A stretch of DNA of 64,000 nt from JANLTX01 sp049840835 (GTDB lineage: Bacteria > Armatimonadota > Armatimonadia > Armatimonadales > Armatimonadaceae), in assembly GCA_049840835.1 (NCBI GenBank), contig JASGJG010000012.1, positions 124,001 to 188,000 of the forward strand. Direction: 5' to 3'. The notes below the pieces were generated by a model, which saw nothing but the letters and a program-made list of their open reading frames with translations, made no database searches and was not told the DNA's origin. Of the stretch, positions 8,850-17,923 are shown in pieces (the stretch's first letter is position 1; each line of letters opens with the position of its first letter). The translations under genes and the position numbers were made by a program.

Positions 8850-10199
8850 ATGATCATCACAATAGCAATGGGTCTGGCACTGTTGCTAACACCACGACTA
8901 CCCAGGCAACGCACAACCACTGTGCCGACAGAGCAGTTTGCGTCCCTCACAAAGCAAGAAACGGCACTATTTGCCGCTGTCGCCGCAGGGAACATAGACA
9001 GGGTGAAGGTTCTTTTGGAGAAGGGAACTCCGGTGAATGTAGCGGATGCCTACGAGATCACCCCGCTCATGACGGCAGCCGGGGGCGGGCACATTGCAAT
9101 CACCCGTTACCTGCTCGATAAAGGTGCGAGTGTCAATGCCCGCACCGAGTGGGGACGAACGGCACTTACCGAGGCAGTGGAGCGTCAGAGCGTGCCGATG
9201 GTGCAACTGCTCCTGCTCCGAGGAGCCGACCCCAATACATTTGTCGTAGGCAACAGCCGCCAGATTGGCTTCACTCCGCTGATTCGCGCTATCTGGCAAG
9301 GCAACCTTCCCCTGGTCGATGCACTTATCCAGGGCAAAGCCAACGTCAATCACCCCGGCGAGGACAGGCGCACGCCACTACTGGAGGCCGTTGCCTTCAA
9401 GAAGGTCCCTATTGTCAAACTACTATTAGCGAAGGGAGCGAACGTAAACGTCCAGGATAGCGCCCGCCACACACCACTCATGGAAGCTGCCGGGGAAGCG
9501 AATGCCACGATCGCGAGGCTACTATTGGAAAAGGGAGCGGATCTCAAGGCCAGAGACAACCTTGGCCAAACCGCCCTCCTGCATGCCGCTAGCCACGGGA
9601 ATAGTCGAATGCTTCATTTGCTGCTGGACCGGGGGGAGGATGCGAATGCCCGCCGGGATGACGGCAGGACTCCCTTGATGCTCGCCGCTACCGCCGATCA
9701 TCCGGAAGCGGTTAGGCTGCTGGTAAAGCGCGGCGCGAACCTGAATACCCTTCTGGAAAAACGTACTCTGGAAGGGGGTACGGCGCTGATTCTCGTCACC
9801 TACGCCAGTACGACCGCCTTTGGGAACCTGGATGATCCCCGGCATCAGACCAGGTTGGCAGCTATGGTGCGCCTGCTGCTGGAACTTGGTGCGGATCCGA
9901 ATATCACGACGCCGCTCGGTCATACCGCTCTGACATGGGCTGCGGCTCATGGGAATCGTCCTGCCGCGAAGCTCCTGCTTGGCCGAGGAGCCGATGTCAA
10001 CCATGTGGACCAGCAGGGCAACACCGTCCTGATGTGGACAGCTGCTCTGGGCAGGCCAGAGATGCTGCGTTTCTTACTAGAGCGCGGTGCGAATCTCCAG
10101 GTACATAACAAGCAGGGAGAGACGCCTCTTGCTATGGCTTCCCGGTATGGGAACAAAGCGACACTGCGATTTCTCCTAAATAAGAACACCGGACAGTAA
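8850..10199 (+). CDS. Exported ankyrin-repeat protein
   Basis: 449 residues. A short hydrophobic N-terminus (MIITIAMGLALLL) looks like a signal peptide or membrane anchor. From residue 38 to the end there are about eleven ankyrin repeats with clear consensus: LFAAVAAGNIDRVKVLLEKG, TPLMTAAGGGHIAITRYLL, RTALTEAVERQSVPMVQLLL, QTALLHAASHGNSRMLHLLL, HTALTWAAAHGNRPAAKLLL. One repeat (about residues 305-345) carries an insertion containing the DDPRHQTRLAAMV segment. Ankyrin repeats bind proteins; the partner is unknown. It stands alone, with about 230 bases free downstream before the next gene, which is convergent. The start is set by the beginning of the hydrophobic segment; a GAGAGGGA stretch lies about 15 bases before it. 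Confidence 0.85.
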   Translation: MIITIAMGLALLLTPRLPRQRTTTVPTEQFASLTKQETALFAAVAAGNIDRVKVLLEKGTPVNVADAYEITPLMTAAGGGHIAITRYLLDKGASVNARTEWGRTALTEAVERQSVPMVQLLLLRGADPNTFVVGNSRQIGFTPLIRAIWQGNLPLVDALIQGKANVNHPGEDRRTPLLEAVAFKKVPIVKLLLAKGANVNVQDSARHTPLMEAAGEANATIARLLLEKGADLKARDNLGQTALLHAASHGNSRMLHLLLDRGEDANARRDDGRTPLMLAATADHPEAVRLLVKRGANLNTLLEKRTLEGGTALILVTYASTTAFGNLDDPRHQTRLAAMVRLLLELGADPNITTPLGHTALTWAAAHGNRPAAKLLLGRGADVNHVDQQGNTVLMWTAALGRPEMLRFLLERGANLQVHNKQGETPLAMASRYGNKATLRFLLNKNTGQ

Positions 10200-10427
10200 G
10201 GCAGAAGAGGCCAGAGGAGTGACACCGCAGTCCTACGCTGAGAGTTAGCTAGATTATTCTGCACCTCGTAATCGACGAACCGTGACTCCAAGAATGGGAA
10301 AGCTCTCAGCTAACTCGGGCATAGAGAGCTACGTAGATTGGCCATCAGGCAGAACGCAGAGGTCGTGTTGCCTGCCCACTGCTTTTTGGGACACGAGCGT
10401 TGTCTTCTCTGTTTGTGAGCATCCCGG

Positions 10428-11075
10428 TTATGCGCCAGGTATCAGTCGCGCTACATGCTCCTTGCCTTTGAACTGCCCCTGAACCAGGATTTGCCCCCGG
10501 TCATCGATAAGCACCATGGTATCTTTGAGCTTCCAGCCGGAGCGGGACGGGATGAGTAAGTTCAGGTCATAGGGCTTTTGATCTAGCCACAAACAGGGAC
10601 GGGATCCGCTCGCGCTTCCGCGCCCCCCTGCGGACCCGACAATCTGCCCGCGATTATTGATACTGTACGCCGCCTCATCCCTCCCGCCTAACCCCTCCAG
10701 CAATATGGGTTTGCCATCTTTCCAGAGAACGGGATCCTGAACTTCGATGTCGTTACCCCCCACCGCGTAAAGAACGCTACCGACTGCCACACCAGAGTCA
10801 TTAATATCGACCAGGCTAATAGGCCAGTCCTTAGCGATGGGAGCAGGAGCGTCAGGGTCGATCGAAATCCTGCGCGCAGGCTTGTTCAAGCGTTCCAGCG
10901 CGGAGGCCCGTGCCTTCTGACGCTGACGCCAGAGAGCTAGTAGGTCAGGCGTGCCCCGTCGGCCCACCACCCCGAGGTCAACGATCCGATACGAAGGAGG
11001 CGGGACTACCTGCTCAGGCTTTTCCTGCAGGAGAAGATAAGGGGCCAGCGACATAAGGAAGGTGCGACGCAACAT
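10428..11075 (-). CDS. Exported HAF-repeat protein
   Basis: 215 residues with a signal-like N-terminus (MLRRTFLMSLAPYLLL). The second half has HAF-type repeats: a LVDINDSGVAVGS block, then DEAAYSINNRGQIVGSAGG, and VLIDDRGQILVQG, each followed by an xxLWxDxKPxxL strand. HAF repeats are known in extracellular proteins of PEP-CTERM-bearing bacteria and fold as a propeller-like array. A short charged linker (RQRQKARASALERLNK) separates the YRIVDLGVVG opening from the repeats. The start is well placed because a TATAAT box lies only 6 bases before the ATG (see the regulatory entry). The function is unknown. Confidence 0.7.
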   Translation of the reverse strand: MLRRTFLMSLAPYLLLQEKPEQVVPPPSYRIVDLGVVGRRGTPDLLALWRQRQKARASALERLNKPARRISIDPDAPAPIAKDWPISLVDINDSGVAVGSVLYAVGGNDIEVQDPVLWKDGKPILLEGLGGRDEAAYSINNRGQIVGSAGGRGSASGSRPCLWLDQKPYDLNLLIPSRSGWKLKDTMVLIDDRGQILVQGQFKGKEHVARLIPGA

Positions 11076-11081
11076 ACCTGT

Positions 11082-11112
11082 ATTATACCTGAAAATGACT
11101 ACTCAAGTAGTC
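11082..11112 (-). promoter_or_regulatory. Leaderless-type promoter with 16-bp perfect palindrome
   Basis: Reading the minus strand, GACTACTTGAGTAGTC (11112-11097) is a perfect 16-bp palindrome, followed after 9 bases by TATAAT (11087-11082) and 6 bases later by the start ATG of the HAF gene at 11075. There is no space for a Shine-Dalgarno site, so the transcript should begin at or next to the ATG. The palindrome covers the -35 area and is a likely operator. A related sequence precedes the gene that starts at 62647. Confidence 0.6.
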
Positions 11113-11362
11113 AAACTGGGAAGCGACTCTGTATTTTTTGTCTCATACTCTGGCCACACATACTGAGTAGTGCCAAGCCAATCAAATGATGCCTGGAAAG
11201 CGGAGTATCTTACGTCAGGGGCTCTGTGCCATTGCACTTAGCCAGCAGTCTGTTATTCCGGTTCCGCATTCGATTCCACTCGCTCCTCAGCTTCTTTCCC
11301 AAAGCCATGGCGGGAACTTTCCAGTCTGCACTTTCTACATAAGCGAGGGAGAAAGAACCTTC

Positions 11363-12169
11363 ATGGATATAAACAAACTGCTGGACCCGCTCTACCAGAA
11401 CGGCGTCGCTCTGGGAAAGAATCTCATCCTGGCCCTTCTAGCCCTTATTGTAGGGCGCTGGCTCATTGGAGTCGTCGGCAAAGCCATCAATGTCGCGATG
11501 ACCCGCCGCAGCGTGGATGTCACTCTCGCCAAGTATGCTGTCTCCGTCATCGGTGGCATCCTCAACATCGTACTCGTTATCTCTATCCTGGGAATCCTGG
11601 GAATCCAGACGACTAGCTTCGCCGCGCTGCTCGCTGCTGCGGGCTTGGCTGTCGGTACCGCTATGAGCGGCTTACTCGCCAACTTCGCGGCGGGAGTTTT
11701 CCTACAAGTGCTTCGTCCCTTCAAGGTCGGCGACATGATTACCGCAGGGGGAACGACAGGCGTGGTTCATGAGATAGGACTCTTTGTGACCGGTGTGGAT
11801 ACTCCGGATAACGTTCGCACCTACATCGGCAACGCCAAGCTGTTCTCCGACAATATCCAGAACTACAACACCAATGCTTACCGTCGTGTGGACCTGGTAC
11901 GTCACTTCGGTGCGGGGACGGATATGTCCCAGGTCGCGGCAGACTTGAAAGCCCGCCTGAGTGCTATTCCCCATGTACTGGCGGAGCCTGCCCCCGATGT
12001 CGAGATACTGGAGTTCCGGCCAGGCGGTCCTTTGCTGGCGATTCGTCCTTACTGCCACAACGATAACTACTGGCAGGTCTACTTCGACAGCAACGAAGCG
12101 ATAGAGACCTACTGCCAGGAGAAGAGACTGCCCGCCCCTGAGCAAGTCTACGCTATCCGTCAAGCCTGA
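11363..12169 (+). CDS. MscS-family mechanosensitive channel
   Basis: 268 residues from the ATG at 11363, which has a GGGAGAAAG ribosome site; an upstream extension to 11186 is possible but lacks one. Three TM helices occupy roughly residues 15-37, 58-80 and 85-110. The pore-lining TM3 has the glycine/alanine pattern AALLAAAGLAVGTAMSGLLAN followed by a conserved FAAGVFLQVLRPFKVGDMI, the signature of the MscS beta domain entry. The rest (TTGVVHEIGLFVT, DNVRTYIGN) matches the beta and upper alpha-beta domains. It is the minimal E. coli MscS-type architecture, releasing solutes on hypo-osmotic shock at the inner membrane. A hairpin lies 30 bases after the stop. Confidence 0.92.
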   Translation: MDINKLLDPLYQNGVALGKNLILALLALIVGRWLIGVVGKAINVAMTRRSVDVTLAKYAVSVIGGILNIVLVISILGILGIQTTSFAALLAAAGLAVGTAMSGLLANFAAGVFLQVLRPFKVGDMITAGGTTGVVHEIGLFVTGVDTPDNVRTYIGNAKLFSDNIQNYNTNAYRRVDLVRHFGAGTDMSQVAADLKARLSAIPHVLAEPAPDVEILEFRPGGPLLAIRPYCHNDNYWQVYFDSNEAIETYCQEKRLPAPEQVYAIRQA

Positions 12170-12200
12170 CAACAACTGCCAATCTATCGAGCACAGAAGA

Positions 12201-12222
12201 GGAGCAGTAGAGTGGCTGCTCC
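12201..12222 (+). terminator. Hairpin after MscS gene
   Basis: GGAGCAG and CTGCTCC form a 7-bp stem with an 8-base loop, followed by CCTTCTAT. The weak pyrimidine tail makes it a plausible but imperfect intrinsic terminator. Confidence 0.4.
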
Positions 12223-12333
12223 CCTTCTATGTCATCAGCTGGCCGTTTATAGTAAGAAGATGAGCATATGTCAAGCTACAATGCAGTCGCATTTCATGTT
12301 GGAGTTATTCTGTTCATTATCCGCATTCTTTCT

Positions 12334-13070
12334 TCAATCTTCAAAACAGTCCTCTAATATATCCAAAGCCCATTCAGGCGCAATCCCATCCAAGCCCTCT
12401 ATCCATCCTGCAATGGTTCGATCCAACTCCAGTACATGGGAGCTACAGTCGAAACCACTCTTCTGCTTTCTTAACTCAGTAATGGCATTTTCATAAGTTG
12501 ATACCTCACGCTTTCTTCCTCTACCTAATTTAAACGCATCGCGTATTTCATAGATCGAACGCATTATTACCGCGCGAGCCCATCTGTGCTCTGCTTCCAG
12601 AATTTTAGTTGGCGATTTTTGGAGTACCTCACGCATTGCCAAGACCGTCTCAGCATAGCCGCGTACTCCATCACATCTCTTTGCTCTCTCTAGCCATTCT
12701 CTATGAGCAATGTAGGTGCGACAAAGAAGACGTGCGGCGCTTTCGTTGCCGCCCACACGTAAGGAGCCAATGCCGCCTCAATCGCCAAATCTCCCGGAAA
12801 ATTAACAGATAAACGTCCAACTCTTTCGAGATTGTCTATCCGTTCGGACAGTTCGCCTACCCCGGTTAATGTTCCAAGAGGCAGGGTACTTAAAAACGGG
12901 AACAAGCGAGACTTGCTTTTCAGGCACTCTTTCTCACAATCGTTCAGTTCGAATACGGAAGCCGTCGTTTCATCGATATTGCCAAGGAAAATCCCCCTTA
13001 TTCCAGGTCGTGTCACTCCCCTATCTTTACAGAGAGTAACGAGAACCTCATCCGGATACTGTAGCTGCAT
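12334..13070 (-). pseudogene. Unknown gene with a single frameshift
   Basis: The ATG at 13070 shares its A with the TGA of the MerC-like gene (TGATG), the usual mark of coupled translation. The frame runs MQLQYPDEVLVTLCKDRGV to the segment LAIEAALAPYV, then loses sense near 12750. A second frame continues it with GGNESAARLLCRTYIAHRE and EAEHRWARAVIMRSIYEIRD to the acidic end LDILEDCFED. Joined, the product would be about 245 residues: an N-terminal beta-rich part with GIRGIFLGNIDET and a helical C-terminal part. No family is recognised. One inserted or missing base explains the break, so a sequencing error is possible. It is the last gene of the minus-strand block. Confidence 0.55.
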
Positions 13071-13453
13071 CACAATTCCGTAGAGCACAAACAAAGTCCG
13101 CGATAGTTCAAGAGGTGAGCGAGCGCGACGAGCAATCCACCGCAGACAACAAGAATTGTTCCCGGCACTTTCCCTCCGCCTTGCTCGACGAAGCGTCCAC
13201 CTACCAGTAATGTCAAGCCAAAGGCGAGAGTTTCAAGAGGTCGCCTACGGCCATGCCTGCGATATCCCCGCGTCAGCGAAACGGTTCCAAAAACGGCAGA
13301 TACAGCAATCAACCCCCATTCCAGCCGCTCATCCTGAAGAAAGCCAAGCCCAAGAAGCGGCAGGCTGGCCACAAAGAAGGGAAGTACAGCGCAGTGAATC
13401 GCGCACATTAGCGAGGCAGTCACCCCGAGTTGGTCCAGCGACTTGGCATTCAA
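13070..13453 (-). CDS. MerC-domain membrane protein
   Basis: About 127 residues. I start at TTG 13453 because it overlaps the upstream stop as TTGA; an in-frame ATG lies 24 bases earlier. The family signature is clear: LDQLGVTASLMCAIHCAVLP (with the Cys-Ala-Ile-His-Cys motif), PLLGLGFLQDERLEWGL, a SLTRGYRRHGRRRP loop, and a C-terminal HLLNYRGLCLC. Four TM helices are expected. MerC transports mercury in classical operons, but chromosomal MerC-domain proteins of this short type are common and often sit next to other metal genes. Here it lies in a block with copper-type proteins, so a role in metal movement or homeostasis is likely, with the metal uncertain. Confidence 0.85.
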   Translation of the reverse strand: MNAKSLDQLGVTASLMCAIHCAVLPFFVASLPLLGLGFLQDERLEWGLIAVSAVFGTVSLTRGYRRHGRRRPLETLAFGLTLLVGGRFVEQGGGKVPGTILVVCGGLLVALAHLLNYRGLCLCSTEL

Positions 13454-14295
13454 AATTTCGCGTTCTCCGGGGAGCACATCCCATCAGCACCCTGAAACCA
13501 CTCACGGAGGAGGGCCGCCGGACCGTGCTTTCCAGAGCCGAAGTACTTCACACGTCGCTTACGGTACTCCGCCAGGATCTTGCCCGCCCGCTCTTTCAGT
13601 TTGAGGTCCTCAGCGCTAGGAGACCGGCCTTTAGGAATCGCATAGACGAACGTGCCGGTATCGCTCTTGACTGTTGGTATTTGGAAGAAGTCACGCGGGG
13701 TGATGACTTTCGTTTTCATGTATTCGTCCTGACTGGTTACAAAGAAATCGACCGCAGACTTGGGATAACCGTAGAGGTAGCCCAGTCCTCGGTTTCGAGC
13801 GCTGGTGAGGTCGTGCTCAATGCTGAGGGCGACCGCGAGCGGCTGACTGGCTGTAGCGGGCGCGAAGCCGTATGGCGCAAAGAGCTCCGGATAGGTGGTC
13901 AGCATCCGCGTCATGGCGCTACGCCGAAACACCACGGCTTCGGCATAGCGTTTGCCCTCTCGCACCGTAGCGAACGGCATGAGGGCGCACTCGACTTCGT
14001 CGCCGCATCGTAGCGCAGAAAGAATCTTGCTCAGAGCCTCTAGCCGCGCCCGATCAGGCTCCTCAACCGAAAGATAGAGAGAAACAAATCCCCCACTCAT
14101 GGGCTTCAATCCACCAACGACTGTGTAGAGCGCTTCCGAGTCCAGCAACTTCCAGAGGGTCTGTTCCGCCTCAGACCGCAGTTCGGTGGGAAGCTTTTCG
14201 ATGGGGAAGCAGTCGCTCGCCCACACCCCTTGGGCACGCACAAGCGGGGTAAGGGCAAACAGGGCTAAGACCAGGAGGATAACTCGACGTATCAT
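13450..14295 (-). CDS. Exported protein of unknown function
   Basis: 281 residues with a signal peptide (MIRRVILLVLALFALTPLVRAQG). The start ATG overlaps the stop of the upstream pseudopilin by 4 bases (ATGA), so the start is firm. The mature part contains WKLLDSEALYTVVGGLKPMS, SKILSALRCGDEVECALMPF, MTRMLTTYPELFAPYG and a basic C-terminus RKRRVKYFGSGKHGPAALL. The phrase LSIEHDLTSARNRGLGYLYG recalls proteins that hydrolyse or bind sugars, but the match is too weak to name. Its tight coupling to the pseudopilin before it and the MerC protein after it indicates one transcript and probably one process at the envelope. Confidence 0.65.
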   Translation of the reverse strand: MIRRVILLVLALFALTPLVRAQGVWASDCFPIEKLPTELRSEAEQTLWKLLDSEALYTVVGGLKPMSGGFVSLYLSVEEPDRARLEALSKILSALRCGDEVECALMPFATVREGKRYAEAVVFRRSAMTRMLTTYPELFAPYGFAPATASQPLAVALSIEHDLTSARNRGLGYLYGYPKSAVDFFVTSQDEYMKTKVITPRDFFQIPTVKSDTGTFVYAIPKGRSPSAEDLKLKERAGKILAEYRKRRVKYFGSGKHGPAALLREWFQGADGMCSPENAKF

Positions 14296-15158
14296 AGCCC
14301 GGCACCCTTATCCAGGGCGAAATAGCGATTGTACTCCACCAGGTTCGGGTCGCTACCGTTGATGATGGCTGGCATGGCTATGGGACTCAACTCGCCCACA
14401 TTCCTGGCCCGGCGCTGGTCATTAATAGCTGCTGAGCCTGCGGGCCGGAACTGAGGACGGACGACACTCACATGGCCATCTGCCCAGAGAACGCAGGACG
14501 TATTGCCGGAGTGCCGCCCATGAACACGGGGGGAGAGACTGCTAGCCGTGCCGCCATTATCCACCACAGCTCCGGAAGTGTTGCGTGTCCAGTTGGGTGC
14601 GATGAAGAACGATTTCGTGAGCAAGCCAGGATTAGCGGCGTTCACCGCGTCGAGCAGCATCATGGTGCTGGCGGGCTCCTGAACCTGGGCAAGACCTACC
14701 GTAACCGGATTCGCCGCTGTAGGTTGCACAAAGAGCAGTTGGTTCGTGCCATAGGCAGGAACCAGGCTGCCGTTGGTCCAGTTGAATGGGGTGGGTATGT
14801 CTTTGCCTACCGGGCAGTCCTGAATCTGGACGTTTTTCATGTAGGGCTGGATGAGCCCCTCTTCGCGTCGATAGGTAAAGGGACTGGTCGGCAAAGTGAC
14901 CCCATGCCACCAGTAAGAGCCGCCACCGGGCCGAGGCAGCAGGTAAGGCACCATCTGCTCGTCGTAGTCCTGAGCGTACATTAGAGTGGCCAGACCGATC
15001 TGTCTCAAGTTAGACATGTTGCTTGCCTGCCGAGCTTTCCCCCTCGCTTGAGCGAAGACGGGGAAGAGGATAGCGGCAAGAATCGCAATAATAGCGATAA
15101 CGACCAAGAGTTCGATCAGCGTAAAGCCGACCTTTCGGGAAGGCAAAAAAGCATTCAT
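14292..15158 (-). CDS. Pseudopilin-like H-X9-DG protein (DUF1559-like)
   Basis: 288 residues. Residues 10-35 are a type III prepilin signal and helix (GFTLIELLVV), cleaved after the Gly with Glu at position +5. FPVFAQARGKARQASNMSNL and LMYAQDYDE are hallmarks of the large Armatimonadota and Planctomycetes families. Near residue 218, HGRHSGNTSCVLWADGHV gives the H-X9-DG processing-associated motif. The protein is expected to be handled by PilD-like peptidase and a type II/IV machinery and displayed at the envelope. AGGAAACC precedes the ATG. It heads the coupled run that continues with the exported protein, the MerC-like protein and the frameshifted gene. Confidence 0.88.
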   Translation of the reverse strand: MNAFLPSRKVGFTLIELLVVIAIIAILAAILFPVFAQARGKARQASNMSNLRQIGLATLMYAQDYDEQMVPYLLPRPGGGSYWWHGVTLPTSPFTYRREEGLIQPYMKNVQIQDCPVGKDIPTPFNWTNGSLVPAYGTNQLLFVQPTAANPVTVGLAQVQEPASTMMLLDAVNAANPGLLTKSFFIAPNWTRNTSGAVVDNGGTASSLSPRVHGRHSGNTSCVLWADGHVSVVRPQFRPAGSAAINDQRRARNVGELSPIAMPAIINGSDPNLVEYNRYFALDKGAGL

Positions 15159-15431
15159 GGGGTGGTTTCCTGCTATCTTCAGCCGCTCGTGCAGACCGAG
15201 GATTCAGGAAGCATTCCTTTCCTAAAGCGGTTCAATATTTCGAATTACTGACACAGATCAGATCTATGCTCAGCGCGATTAGCGATTGCTTCGCTCTAAG
15301 TGTGCCTGGCCGTCAACGTGGCTACCTGGTGAGTCACTCCATTACTCAACCGTATTTATCCACTGGCCAGGCACCATTGATGGCGAGGCGAAGGGAATCT
15401 AGCCTCATCCCACCATCAATCTCTTATGGCG

Positions 15432-16145
15432 CTACTTGTAGTTGTCCCACGTCGCTTGATTGGGGGAGTACCAGTTCCGCCCGGTAGTGGGATTCCAGGT
15501 CTGCTCGAACCTATGCCACCTGGCATGACCATCTAGAAACACATAGTGGGATCCACCGGAGAACCGAGCGGGCTCAATCTCCCCCTTGCCTGGCAGGGTG
15601 CTGACCGGGTCTATGCGAGACTCTGTGCCGTTGGAGAGACATCCTCGATTGTTCTGATCTGGCCAGCACATCGGATGGATGTGGTCACCCGCCTTGTTCT
15701 CCCGGTATTCGGTGATGTAGATGCACTCCGCAGGAGAATCAACCCCTGCCAGAGTCAGTGGCCCTGCCAACAACGAGTTAATGGCATACGAGGAGCGTCG
15801 CTTGCCGATATTGCCTGGGGCATCGCCAGGGAGGCTAAAGTCCACCCAGTTTGTGGACTTGTCGTCCATTATCTTGTTCAGCAGTTTTGCCTTGACATAG
15901 GGCTGCACGGTTTCGATCCAGCTTGCCATAGCTCCCGCGTGAGCGGTTAAGGGCAATCCTTCATCGTAATCTTGAGCATACATCAAGGTCGCGGTGCTGA
16001 ACTGCCGTGCGTTAGACAGGGCGACAGTCGCACGCGCTTTGGAGCGGGCCTGAGCGAAGACGGGGAAGAGAATCGCTGCCAGAATAGCGATGATAGTGAT
16101 GACGACGAGCAGTTCGATCAATGTAAAGGCATGGTTTGAACGCAT
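15432..16145 (-). CDS. Pseudopilin-like H-X9-DG protein
   Basis: 237 residues from the ATG at 16145, which is preceded by GAAAGGAACT and puts the prepilin cleavage site at the right distance (MRSNHAFTLIELLVV). FPVFAQARSKARATVALSN and LMYAQDYDE follow. The H-X9-DG analogue is HYVFLDGHARWHRF near residue 208. Shorter than the copy at 14292-15158. The start overlaps the end of the Cys-rich exported protein gene by 28 bases, placing it in the copper-type operon that begins at 17784. Confidence 0.85.
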   Translation of the reverse strand: MRSNHAFTLIELLVVITIIAILAAILFPVFAQARSKARATVALSNARQFSTATLMYAQDYDEGLPLTAHAGAMASWIETVQPYVKAKLLNKIMDDKSTNWVDFSLPGDAPGNIGKRRSSYAINSLLAGPLTLAGVDSPAECIYITEYRENKAGDHIHPMCWPDQNNRGCLSNGTESRIDPVSTLPGKGEIEPARFSGGSHYVFLDGHARWHRFEQTWNPTTGRNWYSPNQATWDNYK

Positions 16146-16594
16146 TGCTGAGTTCCTTTCGTAAGTCGTTGTCCGATAAGACAATGAGAGCGATTCGCTC
16201 TTTGCAGAGCGACGAACCACGAAAGGAACCTAGGAGGACCGTGAGGTGGCAATGGGTTGCTCGATACACTACGATAGCTCGCTGCCGTGGCCGAAACAGA
16301 CTCCACTGCAGCGAGCATAGGTACTGGCGGGACAGGGGGAATGAGCAGAAGCATGGCGGGCGCGGCGCTCAGCAGATTGTCTGGGCAATCGGCAAGGTCG
16401 CAGGCCGCTTGGATACTGTGTCCTATACCTCCGACGCAGCAGCAGCTTTTCTTTGCGCCTTCCTTGCACATCACGCAGGCACAGGGGTGTCTCGAGCCGA
16501 CCGTACCTCGTGCCCAGGCGGTCAACGCCGCTCCCAAGAAATAGGTCCACGCCAGCATGAGAGCAGACGCCAAGGCCAACCAAGTGCGAGCCAT
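16118..16594 (-). CDS. Small exported Cys-rich protein, possibly metal binding
   Basis: 158 residues. A good signal peptide (MARTWLALASALMLAWTYFL) leads to a cysteine cluster: CACVMCKEGAKKSCCC, then AACDLADCPDN. A proline-rich stretch (IPPVPPVPM) follows. The ATG directly follows the TAA of the Cys-rich four-helix protein (TAAATG), and the gene end runs 28 bases into the next pseudopilin gene, so it belongs to one transcript. The cysteines and neighbours suggest copper or another soft metal; this is inference. No named family is recognised. An alternative frame at 16269-16583 lacks these features. Confidence 0.6.
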   Translation of the reverse strand: MARTWLALASALMLAWTYFLGAALTAWARGTVGSRHPCACVMCKEGAKKSCCCVGGIGHSIQAACDLADCPDNLLSAAPAMLLLIPPVPPVPMLAAVESVSATAASYRSVSSNPLPPHGPPRFLSWFVALQRANRSHCLIGQRLTKGTQQCVQTMPLH

Positions 16595-16942
16595 TTAGCC
16601 TAGCTTCTCCACCGTCGCACAGGATTTAGCGCAGGCAGCGCAGCTTTTCGCGCACGCCGCCATCGGGGCCATATCTTTATGCTTGCCGCACTCGGCGCCA
16701 CAGGCCAGGCAGGCTTTTCGGCAGGCTGCTGCCATTACCGCCGCCAGCGCGCCATCACGTTTACAGAGAGTGGCACAGAGCCGACAGATTTCCAGGCAGT
16801 CCGCCGAGAGTTTTGCCGCTTTCTCATGGGTTTTCATGCCAGAGCGGACCATAGCAGTGCAGTGCTTATTGCAGGCGGTGCAGGCTTTCTCGCAGGCCAG
16901 GCAGTCAGCGGCGCAGCGCGCCAGTAGTTGTCTATCTTTCAT
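16595..16942 (-). CDS. Four-helix bundle copper-binding protein (DUF326/Csp-like)
   Basis: 115 residues with 18 or more cysteines in the CxxxC and CxxC spacing of the DUF326 and Csp copper-storage family: CAADCLACEKACTACNKHC, SADCLEICRLCATLCKRD, CRKACLACGAECGKH and CAKSCAACAKSCATVEKLG. These proteins are four-helix bundles whose inward-facing cysteines store many Cu(I) ions. No signal peptide is present, so it is likely cytosolic. The ATG overlaps the stop of the YHS-like gene by 4 bases. Together with that gene and the Cys-rich exported protein it makes a convincing copper-handling unit. Confidence 0.9.
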   Translation of the reverse strand: MKDRQLLARCAADCLACEKACTACNKHCTAMVRSGMKTHEKAAKLSADCLEICRLCATLCKRDGALAAVMAAACRKACLACGAECGKHKDMAPMAACAKSCAACAKSCATVEKLG

Positions 16943-17784
16943 GGTTGAACATAGTCCTCAGGTTGTTTGATTTTTTCAGGGGTCTCTTTGGCTTTACGCA
17001 CGAACTCCTCGATGCAGGGCGGACAGCAAAACGTGTAGGTTTTGCCATCAACAACCCAGGCAAATTTAGGATTGGCGGCGGTTTCGGAGATGGGGCAGAT
17101 AGGATCACCGGGCTTCGGGTGCGAGTTATGTGTGGACATCTGGTTGCCATACTTCGCGGCAGCAGTGGTTTTCCCGTTTGTCTCAATATCCGCCTGGGTA
17201 TAGAGCCCGCCTGGTGTGAGAAACAACTTCTGCGCTTCGGCGGAATCGAGCGCCTTCGGCATAGAACTATCGCCACCTTCCACAGCTCCCACAGGAAGCT
17301 GTTCCGGGCGCCACGAAACCCGGTAGGTCCGCCCGTCGTAGGGAATGGTCATAGTGAGACCTGCCTGGCCGGGCGCTCTGCCAGTTTCCCCTATGAAGCG
17401 AGAGGAGGTATGAACTGGTTCGCCGGGGTAAGGCTCTGCCGTTAAGGAAACAGGAATAGAGTCCTCACCGCTGGGGAGTAGGCTTACTTCAGGCAGTAGG
17501 TCAGCATCTATAGGCTCCAGTTGGTTGACCTGCGTGCCGTAGAAGTGAATCGTTAGGCGACCCGACGCAGAAAGCGAAGCCTCCACATGGTTGTTTCCAA
17601 ACGATTGAATATTGGCTGAGTGAGGAGTGGAGTCTGTATGGGATGCCTGGGAGGTCTTTGCCGGGAAGGCGGCTTCGTGGGCCTCTTCAGCTTTACTCAG
17701 TAGAACCATTACGGGCAGACAGACTGCCATAATGCCAGCCAATACAAGCAGCGGGAAAACGTCCCGTGAGGAAAGCTTAGGCAC
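16939..17784 (-). CDS. Exported or membrane-anchored YHS/TRASH-like metal-binding protein
   Basis: 281 residues. The N-terminus (DVFPLLVLAGIMAVCLPVMV) is a membrane anchor, followed by a His-rich linker (residues 31-65). The middle part, about residues 66-160, is a strand-rich domain with GRLTIHFYGTQVNQLEPIDA. The C-terminus has PICPISETAANPKFAWVVDG and TYTFCCPPCIEEFVRKA: the Cys spacing, the KxYxFCCPPC element and the aromatic residues are those of YHS/TRASH heavy-metal domains. A role in sensing or delivering copper across the membrane is likely. It opens the operon that continues with the copper-storage protein. Confidence 0.75.
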   Translation of the reverse strand: MPKLSSRDVFPLLVLAGIMAVCLPVMVLLSKAEEAHEAAFPAKTSQASHTDSTPHSANIQSFGNNHVEASLSASGRLTIHFYGTQVNQLEPIDADLLPEVSLLPSGEDSIPVSLTAEPYPGEPVHTSSRFIGETGRAPGQAGLTMTIPYDGRTYRVSWRPEQLPVGAVEGGDSSMPKALDSAEAQKLFLTPGGLYTQADIETNGKTTAAAKYGNQMSTHNSHPKPGDPICPISETAANPKFAWVVDGKTYTFCCPPCIEEFVRKAKETPEKIKQPEDYVQP

Positions 17785-17923
17785 AATGGCCTCCGCTACC
17801 TCGCTTCAGGGAGAACCTCGAAGTCAGCAGGCCTATTTTCTGATACATTTCTAATGTTCCTTTTCTTGCACAGGAGGGAATAAGGAGCGGCTTGCGCTGC
17901 AATCGTAAGCCGCTCCGGTGGGA

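Noticed and set aside
13156..14013. Plus-strand 285-codon frame
   Set aside because: Lies antisense to the MerC-like and exported-protein genes, which have firm family or coupling evidence.
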